Shown: piece by piece, positions 27,265 through 36,607 of the stretch
How positions within the stretch are numbered: position 1 is the stretch's first letter
How the letters are laid out: each line of letters opens with the position of its first letter
Assembly (NCBI GenBank): GCA_031315865.1
Contig: JALDRJ010000002.1
Span: 951,147 to 1,015,146 of the forward strand
Length of the DNA: 64,000 nucleotides
Source of the DNA: Nitrospirales bacterium
GTDB taxonomy: Bacteria; Nitrospirota; Nitrospiria; Nitrospirales; UBA8639
Direction of reading: 5' to 3'
The notes under the pieces: model-generated
The model's input: only the letters and a program-made list of their open reading frames with translations
What the model was told of the DNA's origin: nothing
Databases searched by the model: none
Program-made: the position numbers and the translations under genes

Positions 27265-28455
27265 TCAATGTTCATGGCTGGCAGCTTCACAAAATAATGC
27301 CATGCTCGCTGTATAGCCATGGAGATAATTCTGTCCTCCCACGGGACCAATTTCTCCTCCCGCAAAAAATCCCGCGACCGGCAAGTCACCCATTTCATTC
27401 CGCAAGACGGTAATGTCATGGTGAGCGTCAGGAAATAATCGCTTCCCTCGACAATAGCAACTGAAGAGCAGCGCTCCCTTCGCAGCACTCTCACCATGCG
27501 TCTGACGAAAGTCCTGTAAGAGCTTTTTCAGTTCTTCATCGGCGGCCCTGGCATCACGAAGGTGAAACTGAAGCGTTTGCCCTTCACGGACCACATCGGA
27601 AATCGCGACGCCACCGGACTTCTCGTCCGCGCCCATTAAATCACGAATGAGGAAATCACCTCGCCCGAATTTTCCCATATACTCATTCATGAGAAGACCT
27701 ACCTGAATCGACCGGGCTATGGACTGATCCCCTGCCTGACGTATCTCATGCATGATCGCTTTCAACCGCTCCAGCATCGAAGTCCCACCCAACTCATAGA
27801 TAATGTTTCGATGGGCCTTCGTGATGACATATGGTTCGCCGATGGGCTGACACCCTTGCGAAACCACGGTGCGAAGAGTGATTTTTCCACTGAGAGCTAC
27901 GCCGACAATTCCATCATCAAAAATTTCTTGATTGAGAATCAATCGATTTTCTCCACTGTCAGTTCCCCCGCTAGCAATCCCGCCGATGGCCAAGGTACCT
28001 GGACAACGCTGCGCAATCTCACTAAACATCTTGTCAATCGGAGTTGAAAATGGATCGGCAAAAAGGAAAAAATCGTGGCGCGATGCCTCGCATGCGAATG
28101 ATTCCGGCCATCCGCGAAGGGAGACGCCGCCTTGTCCTTCATGAGCGACTAATCGAATGGGGAAAATCGTGACGTTAGGAAGGACAGCCGACCACAAGAC
28201 GATGGCAGGCTGCTCCTCGAACTCTTCCGTCCCACCGATTACTCCATTGTTCATACACCCCAACAATACCTGAGGCGCTATGCGTTCTTGAATTCGCGCA
28301 TGGAGAGTTTCCGCTTCTTCAGAGAAATAGGAAGAAAAAAAGAGAAAGGCCAGATGTGGACGATCATCCCCCAGTGAGCGAGACGTCGAATCATGGAGAG
28401 CTTCTATCGCCCGGTCTAGATCGGTTTCTGTTGAAATGGCTACATGACACTTCAT
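27265..28455 (-). CDS. FIST-domain sensory protein
   Basis: A 396-residue soluble protein with FIST-N (about 30-230, including VLLGCMNNGVIGG) and FIST-C (about 235-385, including PVAGFFAGGEIGPVGG). FIST domains are thought to bind small ligands such as amino acids and often feed signal-transduction proteins; here no output domain is fused and no kinase gene is adjacent. It precedes the FKBP gene on the same strand with a 49-base gap. Confidence 0.9.
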   Translation of the reverse strand: MKCHVAISTETDLDRAIEALHDSTSRSLGDDRPHLAFLFFSSYFSEEAETLHARIQERIAPQVLLGCMNNGVIGGTEEFEEQPAIVLWSAVLPNVTIFPIRLVAHEGQGGVSLRGWPESFACEASRHDFFLFADPFSTPIDKMFSEIAQRCPGTLAIGGIASGGTDSGENRLILNQEIFDDGIVGVALSGKITLRTVVSQGCQPIGEPYVITKAHRNIIYELGGTSMLERLKAIMHEIRQAGDQSIARSIQVGLLMNEYMGKFGRGDFLIRDLMGADEKSGGVAISDVVREGQTLQFHLRDARAADEELKKLLQDFRQTHGESAAKGALLFSCYCRGKRLFPDAHHDITVLRNEMGDLPVAGFFAGGEIGPVGGQNYLHGYTASMALFCEAASHEH

Positions 28456-28515
28456 AACGTGTTCGATTCAACCTCTTCAAACCGCAATGGATGACATGCT
28501 CTGTACCCTGACTGC

Positions 28516-29046
28516 TCAAGGAGTGTCTTTTGAGTCTACCAGTTTTGCGGACAGCACAAAGTCACGTTCTAAGAATCGATAGGACGTGGCGTGTAGACCC
28601 ATTTTGGCATAGACAGTTTGCGCAAGAGCATTATTCTTTTCTACGTATAATCTTACCCCACAAACATCGGCCCGCGCCTGTGCCTGCGTCAGCACATAGC
28701 GATACAAAGCCCGAAAGATTCCTTGCTTTCTCCAATTCTGATGAACGTAGACACTTTGAATCCACCAGAAATTCCCATTGCGCCAATCGCTCCATTCATA
28801 AGTGATCAACAATTGCCCACCTAACACCGGATACGTCTGTTCTTGTGGAATCTCCCCTACGAGATAAAAACCGCGGGACGGATCTTCAAAAACTCCTTGG
28901 ATTCCAGCCTCGAGAGTTTCTAAGTTGAGCGATCGCTCTTCTGTTTCTCGTGCCATCGCGGCGTTGAATTCAACAAGCAGAGGAATATCAGCCTGTACAG
29001 CACGTCTCACCACGATATCGTTGTATGAGTGAGCGGTCATAGACAA
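28516..29046 (-). CDS. GNAT-family N-acetyltransferase
   Basis: A 176-residue acetyltransferase. The acetyl-CoA pyrophosphate loop is in VYVHQNWRKQGIFRALY (R/Q-x-x-G-x pattern), followed by a helix and the VRLYVEKNNALAQTVYAKMGL segment that marks GNAT motif B. The substrate is unknown. It lies between the FIST and DUF502 genes on the minus strand, with 60 and 19 base gaps, so cotranscription with DUF502 is plausible. Confidence 0.88.
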   Translation of the reverse strand: MSMTAHSYNDIVVRRAVQADIPLLVEFNAAMARETEERSLNLETLEAGIQGVFEDPSRGFYLVGEIPQEQTYPVLGGQLLITYEWSDWRNGNFWWIQSVYVHQNWRKQGIFRALYRYVLTQAQARADVCGVRLYVEKNNALAQTVYAKMGLHATSYRFLERDFVLSAKLVDSKDTP

Positions 29047-29065
29047 GGTGAATGCTGGACGGTCG

Positions 29066-29692
29066 TTAGGATGATATCCGAGGCGGAGGATTCAACCAGC
29101 CAGGCGACGGATGGTAGAGGCCAGCTGAAAACTCCAGCTTCATGGCTTCTTCTGGACGCAGTTGCACAAGGTGAAGTTTGTACTCGGGAATAAAGGCAAG
29201 GTAACCCGTAAAGGGATGTATGGCTGTTGGTACGAACACCATGATTAAGACACCCTCATGGGAAATTTGTAGCCATCTTGGCGCATACCCCATGATGAAC
29301 CCTAATCCCCAAAGTCCCTCACGAGGAAACGGAAATACCGCGACTTTACTCTGACCGAAGCGTTCTCGGAAATTGATGACATCTGCCATCCCCTTCAAGA
29401 TAGTATAGATGCTTCGGACTAACGGCACTTTTTCGACTGACTCCTCAATATGAGTATGGATACGATGTCCGACAAAATGCGTCATCCCAACACCCACGAA
29501 CAGGACCAAGATCACAAATGACGCAATACCTGACCCTGGCACCTTTACATGAAACGCGGTCTGAAACACATCCACTGTCATGTGGTCCAGTGCATCGAAC
29601 AAGGTGTAAAGAATTAAGAACGTTCCCCAGGCCGGAACGATGATAAATAAACCAGTCCAGAAGTATCGCTGAATTTGCGAAGAATACGTCAT
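29066..29692 (-). CDS. DUF502 family membrane protein
   Basis: A 208-residue protein with two N-terminal transmembrane helices (YFWTGLFIIVPAWGTFLIL and ASFVILVLFVGVGM) and a soluble C-terminal part. The stretch VEKVPLVRSIYTILKGMADVI and VMVFVPTAIHPFTGYL-like sequence are characteristic of DUF502, found across bacteria and plant organelles with undefined function. It starts a minus-strand run that continues with the GNAT gene. Confidence 0.9.
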   Translation of the reverse strand: MTYSSQIQRYFWTGLFIIVPAWGTFLILYTLFDALDHMTVDVFQTAFHVKVPGSGIASFVILVLFVGVGMTHFVGHRIHTHIEESVEKVPLVRSIYTILKGMADVINFRERFGQSKVAVFPFPREGLWGLGFIMGYAPRWLQISHEGVLIMVFVPTAIHPFTGYLAFIPEYKLHLVQLRPEEAMKLEFSAGLYHPSPGWLNPPPRISS

Positions 29693-29847
29693 TGACAGGA
29701 AAGAGTCCTCATGCGCCCACTCTACCAGAAGACGAGATATTCTTCCTATAACAGAGCCTCAAATGATTGAGGCCCTGCCTTGTGCAAAGGTCAATAGAGT
29801 GATACATTTTTCCTTTATCCTTTTAGTGTACCGCAAAGGAGCAGACA

Positions 29848-30129
29848 ATGGGAAAAACATCAGATTTGTCTAATAAAGGTTCAATCGATTCTAGCCTCTT
29901 AAGTATTCTCTGCTGTCCGGATACGAAACAACAGGTCACGATGGCAGATTCTCAACTGATTGAAGAAGTCAATTCAGGGATCGAAAAGGGTGAGATACTC
30001 AATAGGGCGGGCGGGCAAGTGAAGGAAAAACTTGACGGTGGAATTCTCCGGGAAGATAAGAAAGTACTCTATCCTATACGAGATCGCATTCCTATCATGC
30101 TCATCGAAGAGGCGATTGTGTTAAACTAA
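29848..30129 (+). CDS. Trm112-like small protein
   Basis: A 93-residue protein with the Trm112/YcaR layout: LLSILCCPDTKQQV near the N terminus and LYPIRDRIPIMLIEEA near the C terminus. Trm112 proteins are zinc-ribbon helpers of methyltransferases or unknown factors. Here only the first pair of cysteines (adjacent, CC) is visible and no second CxxC precedes YPI, so zinc binding is doubtful. A GCAAAGGAG site precedes the ATG. Confidence 0.8.
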   Translation: MGKTSDLSNKGSIDSSLLSILCCPDTKQQVTMADSQLIEEVNSGIEKGEILNRAGGQVKEKLDGGILREDKKVLYPIRDRIPIMLIEEAIVLN

Positions 30130-30176
30130 CGCAGGCTCTCAGGTTTATCACTACCGTTTCCAAAACATTCGGATCT

Positions 30177-30413
30177 CTATTCAATGCTTTCCTCTCTGGT
30201 TTCACCTTTTACGATCCACCAGATTGACCGAATGAGTTGAACAACCACGTAGAGGGCAAGACTGACGATAATACCGTAGAACCCGGATGTCTGGGCAGGC
30301 CAAGATTCAGCATCATGAAGAACGAGGCCCAACGTCACATGCGCGCCGAGTCCAAGGCACAGCGCAAAGATGATCCATTCTCTGACAGCTTTCGTATTTT
30401 TCCGATCATCCAT
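30177..30413 (-). CDS. Two-helix small membrane protein
   Basis: A 78-residue protein with two hydrophobic helices (WIIFALCLGLGAHVTLGLVL and GIIVSLALYVVVQLI) and a charged C-terminal tail. No family is recognised. It lies in a minus-strand row with two other small genes at 30494 and 30996, separated by short gaps, upstream of none of the nxr genes. Coding is supported by clean membrane topology and composition. Confidence 0.6.
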   Translation of the reverse strand: MDDRKNTKAVREWIIFALCLGLGAHVTLGLVLHDAESWPAQTSGFYGIIVSLALYVVVQLIRSIWWIVKGETREESIE

Positions 30414-30493
30414 TTTCTAGCCAAATCCTGCGTAAGGCTTGTAGAGACCGGCATGGATCCCGCCGTATCATACATCGAATTTTCGTGATCTTC

Positions 30494-30862
30494 TTACACG
30501 GGGCTTTTACTGGACTCAATCCCGGTGGCGGTGATAAGACTGGTCAGATAATCGCTCACAAAGATGAGCGCTTCTTCCCGTCCATCTGCACGGCGCCCTT
30601 TTTCCCGGCGCTGAATAGAAAGTTCGTGTTCGAGGTCAGACTTCACATCTCCTAATAATTTTTGGAGCGAGGCTGTCGTGAGATTAACATCAACATCTTC
30701 TATTTCTTGACAACGGTCAAGCACCCAATTCAGACCTTCTACTCGCCCAAAGTATCGCTCTTGATCTGCCGTATCAATACGGCCCATACTACTCGCAAAC
30801 GCTTGCCCCTCGTAAATGAGGTTATAAAAACTCGAAACAGCCTTGTGTAAAGTTGAATTCAT
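30494..30862 (-). CDS. Hypothetical helical protein
   Basis: A 122-residue soluble protein, mainly helical with many charged residues (VKSDLEHELSIQRREKGRR). The early part (AVSSFYNLIYEGQAF) and the middle (VEGLNWVLDRCQEI) look amphipathic, and a four-helix bundle is possible. No motif or family is recognised. Length, codon composition and the row of minus-strand neighbours support a real gene. Confidence 0.55.
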   Translation of the reverse strand: MNSTLHKAVSSFYNLIYEGQAFASSMGRIDTADQERYFGRVEGLNWVLDRCQEIEDVDVNLTTASLQKLLGDVKSDLEHELSIQRREKGRRADGREEALIFVSDYLTSLITATGIESSKSPV

Positions 30863-30995
30863 CCCTGTTCTCCCACCTTAAACTGCCATACAATTAACCG
30901 ATGATATCTTCACGCTCAAAAACCGATACCCTGTCATTACCAGCCATGCAATTCAGTAGCAACTGTCGGACACATTTCACGAATTACTCGCATGC

Positions 30996-31388
30996 TTATG
31001 TAAACAGCAGTGGGTGAAATTCGGCCATAAACCCATAATACAGCGGTGCAAAATGCTTTAAACTTTCCGGACTATTTTCCTTCAAGCGTTTAAAAAAGAA
31101 CACTTGATGAGTGGGATCAAGTTGCTCCAAAAGTGCAGCCAACTTTGGCATGGCATAACTTGTCCCTGGAACACTTAAGACGTAATGAACTAAGCGTTCA
31201 ACCCATTGCTGTGTCACATATTCGCTGACAAGATATTCTTTTGGAATTTTTCCTGAAACCAGAATCTCGTCAAAGCGAACGGCTTGAGCTGCAAAGGGAA
31301 TATCAGCGTTACCTGGCACCGCTACCACTGTATTTATGCATGAATTGAAATGAACAGACAATCGCTTCAAATTACCATTGATTCCCAA
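30996..31388 (-). CDS. Hypothetical protein downstream of nxrB
   Basis: A 130-residue protein with no recognised domain. It has an N-terminal stretch with two cysteines or fewer, then amphipathic helices (WVERLVHYVLSV, LAALLEQLD, FFFKRLKENS). It lies 380 bases beyond nxrB on the same strand but a strong terminator-like hairpin separates them, so cotranscription is unlikely. Function unknown. Confidence 0.55.
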   Translation of the reverse strand: MGINGNLKRLSVHFNSCINTVVAVPGNADIPFAAQAVRFDEILVSGKIPKEYLVSEYVTQQWVERLVHYVLSVPGTSYAMPKLAALLEQLDPTHQVFFFKRLKENSPESLKHFAPLYYGFMAEFHPLLFT

Positions 31389-31701
31389 AAATAGCTACCT
31401 ATATTTCAGGTTTTTTAATGGAAAAAACTAGAAGGCGTTTCAGATGATTTTCATTGACAAAGTGAAAGGAGCATATTTTATACATGTTTTGACATTTTCC
31501 TACGAGTGTTCGTACAGAAATCAATCATGTTGCGACACCCCAATGTTTATACGGAATTCCACTAATTCAGTTCCTTTGGATTTACTGTGATCTAGTGAGA
31601 AAATTCTTAGAGTGAAAATTTCACACACATTGGAAATGCCAAATGCCATTGGGAAAGACATAGATAAGGATGGTGAACACAGAAATGAACATGAAACGAC
31701 G

Positions 31702-31733
31702 CACGGCCGAGAGGGTTGCCCCCCTCGGCCGTG
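31702..31733 (-). terminator. Rho-independent-type terminator after nxrB
   Basis: Arms at 31702-31715 and 31720-31733 form a 14-pair stem with one mismatch and a four-base loop. On the minus strand it lies about 40 bases after the nxrB stop and is followed by a moderately T-rich stretch, so it probably ends the nxrAB transcript. The stem is very GC-rich. Confidence 0.75.
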
Positions 31734-31772
31734 TCGCTACCGCTCTGGCCCCTCGTGGCCCAGACTGCGCTC

Positions 31773-33062
31773 CTACAACCAGTTGACCCGTTCGGCCGGC
31801 CGGATGTAGATCGGCTCCTCCACCTGCTGCCGCACCGCTTCCTTGCCCGACTTGTTGAACCCCAACACGGTGTCATTGTACATCTCAAACTTCTTCCCGT
31901 GAATCATGGTTTCAAACACTTTCGGACCCGGAATCACATCATAGCGGAACAGGATCTGCTGGCTCGCCCGCCACAACTGCAGCACCGCCAACAACTCCCG
32001 ACTCGGCACCAGGTACTTCTCGATCGCATTATCCACCCCTGGCCCAAACATCTGCCGCGTATACCCTCGCGGCGCCTGTCGGGGCGGGATATAGTACCCG
32101 TTCGGCTCCGTCCCCCATTGCGGGTACAGCGGCAACGCCACCTGTTCCACCCGAATGGCATAGTACAACGGATTCCACCGGTCTTCCGCCCACAGCCCAT
32201 CTTCCCCTACTTTCACCAGGCTCTGTAACCGGATCTTCCCCACACAGGCCGCCATACACCGCGTCTCCATCGGCTCGCCACCGGTCAACGGGTCTTTGCC
32301 CTCCACCCGCGGATAACACGCAATACACTTCTCCGTCACCCGCGTCGTCCCCCGGTACATCGGCTTCTTAAACGGGCACTGCTCCACACACTTCTTATAC
32401 CCCCGGCACCGGTTCTGGTCGATCAACACGATCCCGTCTTCCGGCCGCTTGTAGATCGCCTTGCGCGGACACGCCGCCAAACACCCCGGGTACGTACAGT
32501 GGTTACAGATCCGTTGCAGGTAGAAGAAGTACGTCTCATGCTCCGGCAAACTGCTTCCCGTCATCTTCCACGGCTCTTCCTTCGTAAACCCCGTCTTATC
32601 CACGCCTTCCACGATCGCTCGCATCGACGTCGCCGTGTCTTCATAGATGTTCACAAACCGCCATTCCTGGTCCGTCGGAATATACCCGATCGCCGCTTGC
32701 CCAATCTTGGCGCCCGCGTCAAAGATCGTCATCCCTTCGAACACCCCGTACGGCGCATGGTGCTTCCGCCCCACCCGCACGTTCCACACCTGCCCCCCGG
32801 GGTTCACCTGCTCGATCAACTGCGTGATCTTCACGTCGTAGAACTGCGGATACCCCCCATACGGCTTCGTCTCCACGTTGTTCCACCACATGTACTCCTG
32901 CCCCTTCGAGAACAACCATGTCGACTTATCCGCCATCGAACACGTTTGACAGGCTAAACACCGATTAATATTAAACACAAAGGCAAATTGCCATTTCGGA
33001 TGCCGCTCCTCATACGGATACAGCATCTTCCGTCCTAGGTGCCAATTATAAACCTCTGGCAT
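31773..33062 (-). CDS. nxrB: Nitrite oxidoreductase beta subunit
   Basis: The electron-transfer subunit of nitrite oxidoreductase, 429 residues, the length usual in Nitrospira. Four cysteine groups for iron-sulfur clusters are seen: CLACQTCSMADKSTW (from residue 35), CNHCTYPGCLAACPRKAIYK, CRGYKKCVEQCPFKK, and CIACYPRV with CMAACVG. Electrons pass through these clusters from NxrA. There is no signal peptide, so export is presumed by co-transport with the Tat-bearing NxrA. GGAGGG precedes the ATG. It follows nxrA by 107 bases on the same strand. Codons end mostly in C, unlike neighbouring genes, consistent with very high expression. Confidence 0.97.
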   Translation of the reverse strand: MPEVYNWHLGRKMLYPYEERHPKWQFAFVFNINRCLACQTCSMADKSTWLFSKGQEYMWWNNVETKPYGGYPQFYDVKITQLIEQVNPGGQVWNVRVGRKHHAPYGVFEGMTIFDAGAKIGQAAIGYIPTDQEWRFVNIYEDTATSMRAIVEGVDKTGFTKEEPWKMTGSSLPEHETYFFYLQRICNHCTYPGCLAACPRKAIYKRPEDGIVLIDQNRCRGYKKCVEQCPFKKPMYRGTTRVTEKCIACYPRVEGKDPLTGGEPMETRCMAACVGKIRLQSLVKVGEDGLWAEDRWNPLYYAIRVEQVALPLYPQWGTEPNGYYIPPRQAPRGYTRQMFGPGVDNAIEKYLVPSRELLAVLQLWRASQQILFRYDVIPGPKVFETMIHGKKFEMYNDTVLGFNKSGKEAVRQQVEEPIYIRPAERVNWL

Positions 33063-33129
33063 AGTTCCCTCCGTTTCTTCTAATGAATTTCAGAATTCAA
33101 GGTTATCAAGTCGTTACCAACAATTCCTC

Positions 33130-33160
33130 AATGAGGCCCAGGAAAACCCTGGGCCTCATT
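33130..33160. terminator. Perfect hairpin in the nxrA-nxrB gap, U-tract on the opposite strand
   Basis: Arms at 33130-33142 and 33148-33160 pair perfectly over 13 bases around a five-base loop. On the plus strand the stem is followed by TTCTTATTTTT, a proper terminator tail, but no plus-strand gene ends here. On the minus strand, which carries nxrAB, the tail is absent. It could therefore stop antisense transcription entering nxrA, or act on the nxrAB message as a processing or stability stem that sets the A:B ratio. Confidence 0.7.
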
Positions 33161-33169
33161 TTCTTATTT

Positions 33170-36100
33170 TTACACCTTAATCTTAATATGGTCGCCTTTG
33201 AGCCATTTGATCATGAACTCATTTTCCTGACCCGGCGTAAACCCGGTCCGAACCGGCTCCCAGGGGCCCCGCCCCCCGATCCCGCCGTCTTCCGCCTTCG
33301 TGATCCGCATCAGACATTCTTTCGGGACCGTATTGATCGCATGGTTATCCACTTGATACCCGAATTTAAACTTCCACGCCACCGCATGTTTGCCCGGCAG
33401 CGAGTCCAACTGATGTATTGGCATCAACCAATCCCGTGTAAAGGACTGTTGCGCCCCATACCGGAAGTTCGACTGATACCCCGTATCCATCGCAATCGCC
33501 CGCCCATCCGGCCGCGTCTCATGCCCCTTCACCGACTTCGCCGTCGACACATAGGGCGCATGCTTCGCCATCGTCACATGGTACGGATACGCCGGGTTAT
33601 ACTTCGCCCGAATCATCAACCGCGCCACCTTGTAGTACGGGTCACTGGGCTTCCAGCCCCGGTACGGCCGATCCACCGGGTTCCCATCGACGTAGACATA
33701 GTCCCCGTCATTGATCCCCCGATCTTTCGCCGCCTGCGGGTTCATGTGCAACTGATGCTCCCCGACGCCCGGCGTCCGTTTATCCATCCGGTAGGGGTCC
33801 CCGAAGTTCGACTCATACATCTGCACCCAGTCGTTGACCGACCACTGACTGTGCACCCGATGCCGCGTCTTCGGCGTCACACAATAGAACTGATACCCTT
33901 TCTCCCACAACGGATTCGAGTACCGCTTGATCTCCTGCCACGGCAGCGCAATGTTCCGCACCGTCTTATCATCATGGTGCTGCGCCGTGATCGGGATCCC
34001 GTAGTCATCCGGCCGCACATACGGGTTCGTCGTCATGATCGCATTCGGCAAGTACGGCGTCGCTTCCGTCCCTTCCCGGTGCGAGATGAAGTTCTCCCCA
34101 TACTCAATACACTCCGGCTCGATGCGGTAATTCTCATACCGCCCCGTCCGCGTCCACTGCGGCTTCGACTCGTTGGTCTCTTCCCAGAACGGATGCCGGG
34201 GGTACGTCCGACACATCACCATCCACCCCTTCTCCGACTTGAGCATCGTATCCACACTGTACCCATACCCCGTCGTACTGGCATCCAACAACCGCTGCAG
34301 ATACACATCCACCCGGTTGTCGTACACAAACTTGAAGTAATCCCGGAACCGCCCATCCCCGGTCATCTCCGTCAACTTCGCGGCTACCCCGGCCACCGTA
34401 TCCAGGTCATTCCGCGTGTCATACAAGGGCCGAATGCCCCCCTTCCACACTTGGAACCACGGATTCGACACCGTCGCCGTATGCTCCGGGTACGTAAACT
34501 CCATCCACGTATTCACCCCCATCGCCACATCGTTATGATTGACGTCCGAGGTCATCTCCACATCCTGCGTGACTAACGTCTCAATGTGCGGATCCACGTT
34601 CTTCACCATGTCATAGTGGTGCTTCGCGTTGTTCAACACGTTCACGTTGGCCACCCACCGGAACTTCGACGGCGTCGGCATATGCGTCTTCCCCGTAAAC
34701 ACCCGTCGTCCATACTTGGGCGTGTTCACGATCAACGCCGTATCCCCGTGGTTCCAATACCCCACTTCTTCGCCGTAGTAGTACCCTCGCACATGGATCT
34801 CTTTGCCATGCACGTTCGGGTCCGTCGTAATCTTAAACGGGTCTTCCCCGGTATGGGTCCCTAAGCCCCCGCCACCCCACGGGGTCGAGTTCCAGATCCC
34901 CGCTTTGTAGTTGCCGGCCCAGGTATGTTGGCCCGTCCCGAACTTCCCGACATTGCCCGTCACGATCAGCACCATCGCCGCACCCCGGGCAATAATCGTC
35001 TGATGGAAGTAGTGGTTCGTCCCTTCTCCGTTATGGATCGCATGGGGCTTAACCGTCCCAGCATCCCGCGCCCAGCGCACGATCAGGTCCTTCGGCGCCC
35101 GATTGATCTGATGCACCGTATCCAGATCATAATCCTGTAAATGCGCTTGATACATCTGGAAGATCGGCATCACATCCACTTCCCGCCCGCTCAGCAACTT
35201 CACCCGGTACGTCCCGGTCAGGGCCGATTCAATCCCACTGTTGCGATAGTGCCAGCCCACCAACTCCCGGTGAATCGGCACCGCTTGATTCTTGTTCGTA
35301 TCCCACACCATGAACCCGCCTAACCGCGCGATCTCAGCCGGGCTCAGCGTCTGCACTTTCCCCGAATACGTCTGTGAGAAGTCCGGCATCTGATACCCTT
35401 TGATCACTTCCCGCGGGTCCAGGTACTGGAGCGTATCCGTCCGCACCAACAACGGCATGTCCGTGTAGGCCTGACAGAAGTCATAATCGTACATGTTCTC
35501 ATCGAAGATGATCTTTAAGGCCCCCAGGAACAACGCCCCGTCTGTGGCCGGCCGGACCGGAATCCAGTAGTCCGCCCGATACGCCGTCGGGTTGTACTCC
35601 GGCGTGATTACCACCACGCGGGCCCCCCGCTCAATGCTCTCGAGCTTCCAGTGCGCCTCCGGCATCTTATTCTCCACGAAGTTCTTCCCCCAACTCGTGT
35701 TGAGCTTCGAGAACCGCATGTCGTTCATGTCCACATCGGAGCCCTGCACGCCGTTCCAGAACGGATGCGCCGGGTTTTGGTCCCCGTGCCACGTGTAGTT
35801 CGACCAATACCGGCCCCCTTGCGCCTGGTTCGGCTTCACCTTCCGCACCCACGTATCCAACAACGCCCCACAACCCCCGTTCATCCGCGTAATGCCCATC
35901 TTCCCAATCACGCCCAGGATCGGCATCCCCGCTCGGAACTTAAAGCACCGGATCGCCGAGCCCTTCGTCATCTCGATCATTTCCGGCGGATACCCTTGCT
36001 CCCGCATCCGGCGCGCCCCGGCTTCCCCACTGTACCGCTTCGCGATGATGATCATCGCTTTGGCGATGTAGGTAAACGCCGTATCCCAGCTCACCCGCAG

Positions 36101-36607
36101 CATATCATCCAGGTACCGCGCATTGAATTTATACATCGTCATCACGTCATTGGTGAATTCCGGACTCCCGGCATCCATCCACGCTTTCCACCCCCGGCGC
36201 ATCAACGGCCCCTTCAGCCGATATGGGCCATACACCCGCCGATGCATCGTGTACCCCTTCAAACACATCCGCGGATTGTGCGCAAACGTCCCCCGGTTGC
36301 CGTATAAGTCTTCGTACGTCTGATGGTCGTAGTTCTGCTCCACCCGCATCACCACCCCGTTACGCACAAAGGCCCGAATCCGGCACGCATGCGTGTCGTT
36401 GGGTGAACAACACCACGTAAACGAGGAGTCATACCGATATTGGTCGTGATACACCCGCTCCCACGACCGGTCCGGGTACTCGCCCAGGGGGTTGCCCACT
36501 TCGACCACCGGCTGCAGCGCCGTCAAGGCCAACGCCTTGTCCGCTAACGCCACCGCCGCCACGGTCCCCGCGGAGACTTTTAAAAATTGCCGTCTGGAAA
36601 GAAACAT
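33170..36607 (-). CDS. nxrA: Nitrite oxidoreductase alpha subunit, molybdopterin-binding catalytic chain
   Basis: The catalytic subunit that oxidises nitrite to nitrate at a molybdenum bis-MGD centre, about 1145 residues, the usual size in Nitrospira. ATG 36607 is chosen over an upstream GTG because AGGAGG is about 8 bases before it. The N terminus has a twin-arginine signal (SRRQFLKVSAG), so the holoenzyme is exported to the periplasm, as reported for Nitrospira. The iron-sulfur segment near the N terminus, TWCCSPNDTHACRIRAF and MCLKGYTMHRRVYG, fits type II DMSO-reductase-family enzymes. It is followed by nxrB. Upstream is a 770-base AT-rich region without a clear gene. Confidence 0.98.
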   Translation of the reverse strand: MFLSRRQFLKVSAGTVAAVALADKALALTALQPVVEVGNPLGEYPDRSWERVYHDQYRYDSSFTWCCSPNDTHACRIRAFVRNGVVMRVEQNYDHQTYEDLYGNRGTFAHNPRMCLKGYTMHRRVYGPYRLKGPLMRRGWKAWMDAGSPEFTNDVMTMYKFNARYLDDMLRVSWDTAFTYIAKAMIIIAKRYSGEAGARRMREQGYPPEMIEMTKGSAIRCFKFRAGMPILGVIGKMGITRMNGGCGALLDTWVRKVKPNQAQGGRYWSNYTWHGDQNPAHPFWNGVQGSDVDMNDMRFSKLNTSWGKNFVENKMPEAHWKLESIERGARVVVITPEYNPTAYRADYWIPVRPATDGALFLGALKIIFDENMYDYDFCQAYTDMPLLVRTDTLQYLDPREVIKGYQMPDFSQTYSGKVQTLSPAEIARLGGFMVWDTNKNQAVPIHRELVGWHYRNSGIESALTGTYRVKLLSGREVDVMPIFQMYQAHLQDYDLDTVHQINRAPKDLIVRWARDAGTVKPHAIHNGEGTNHYFHQTIIARGAAMVLIVTGNVGKFGTGQHTWAGNYKAGIWNSTPWGGGGLGTHTGEDPFKITTDPNVHGKEIHVRGYYYGEEVGYWNHGDTALIVNTPKYGRRVFTGKTHMPTPSKFRWVANVNVLNNAKHHYDMVKNVDPHIETLVTQDVEMTSDVNHNDVAMGVNTWMEFTYPEHTATVSNPWFQVWKGGIRPLYDTRNDLDTVAGVAAKLTEMTGDGRFRDYFKFVYDNRVDVYLQRLLDASTTGYGYSVDTMLKSEKGWMVMCRTYPRHPFWEETNESKPQWTRTGRYENYRIEPECIEYGENFISHREGTEATPYLPNAIMTTNPYVRPDDYGIPITAQHHDDKTVRNIALPWQEIKRYSNPLWEKGYQFYCVTPKTRHRVHSQWSVNDWVQMYESNFGDPYRMDKRTPGVGEHQLHMNPQAAKDRGINDGDYVYVDGNPVDRPYRGWKPSDPYYKVARLMIRAKYNPAYPYHVTMAKHAPYVSTAKSVKGHETRPDGRAIAMDTGYQSNFRYGAQQSFTRDWLMPIHQLDSLPGKHAVAWKFKFGYQVDNHAINTVPKECLMRITKAEDGGIGGRGPWEPVRTGFTPGQENEFMIKWLKGDHIKIKV

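Noticed and set aside
33083-34576. A plus-strand open frame of 497 codons opposite nxrA, with other long plus-strand frames at 35651-36307 and 31716-32228
   Set aside because: Their composition (Arg, Pro, His and Ile rich) is the mirror of the strong C-ending codon preference of nxrA and nxrB. nxrA and nxrB are certain on the minus strand.
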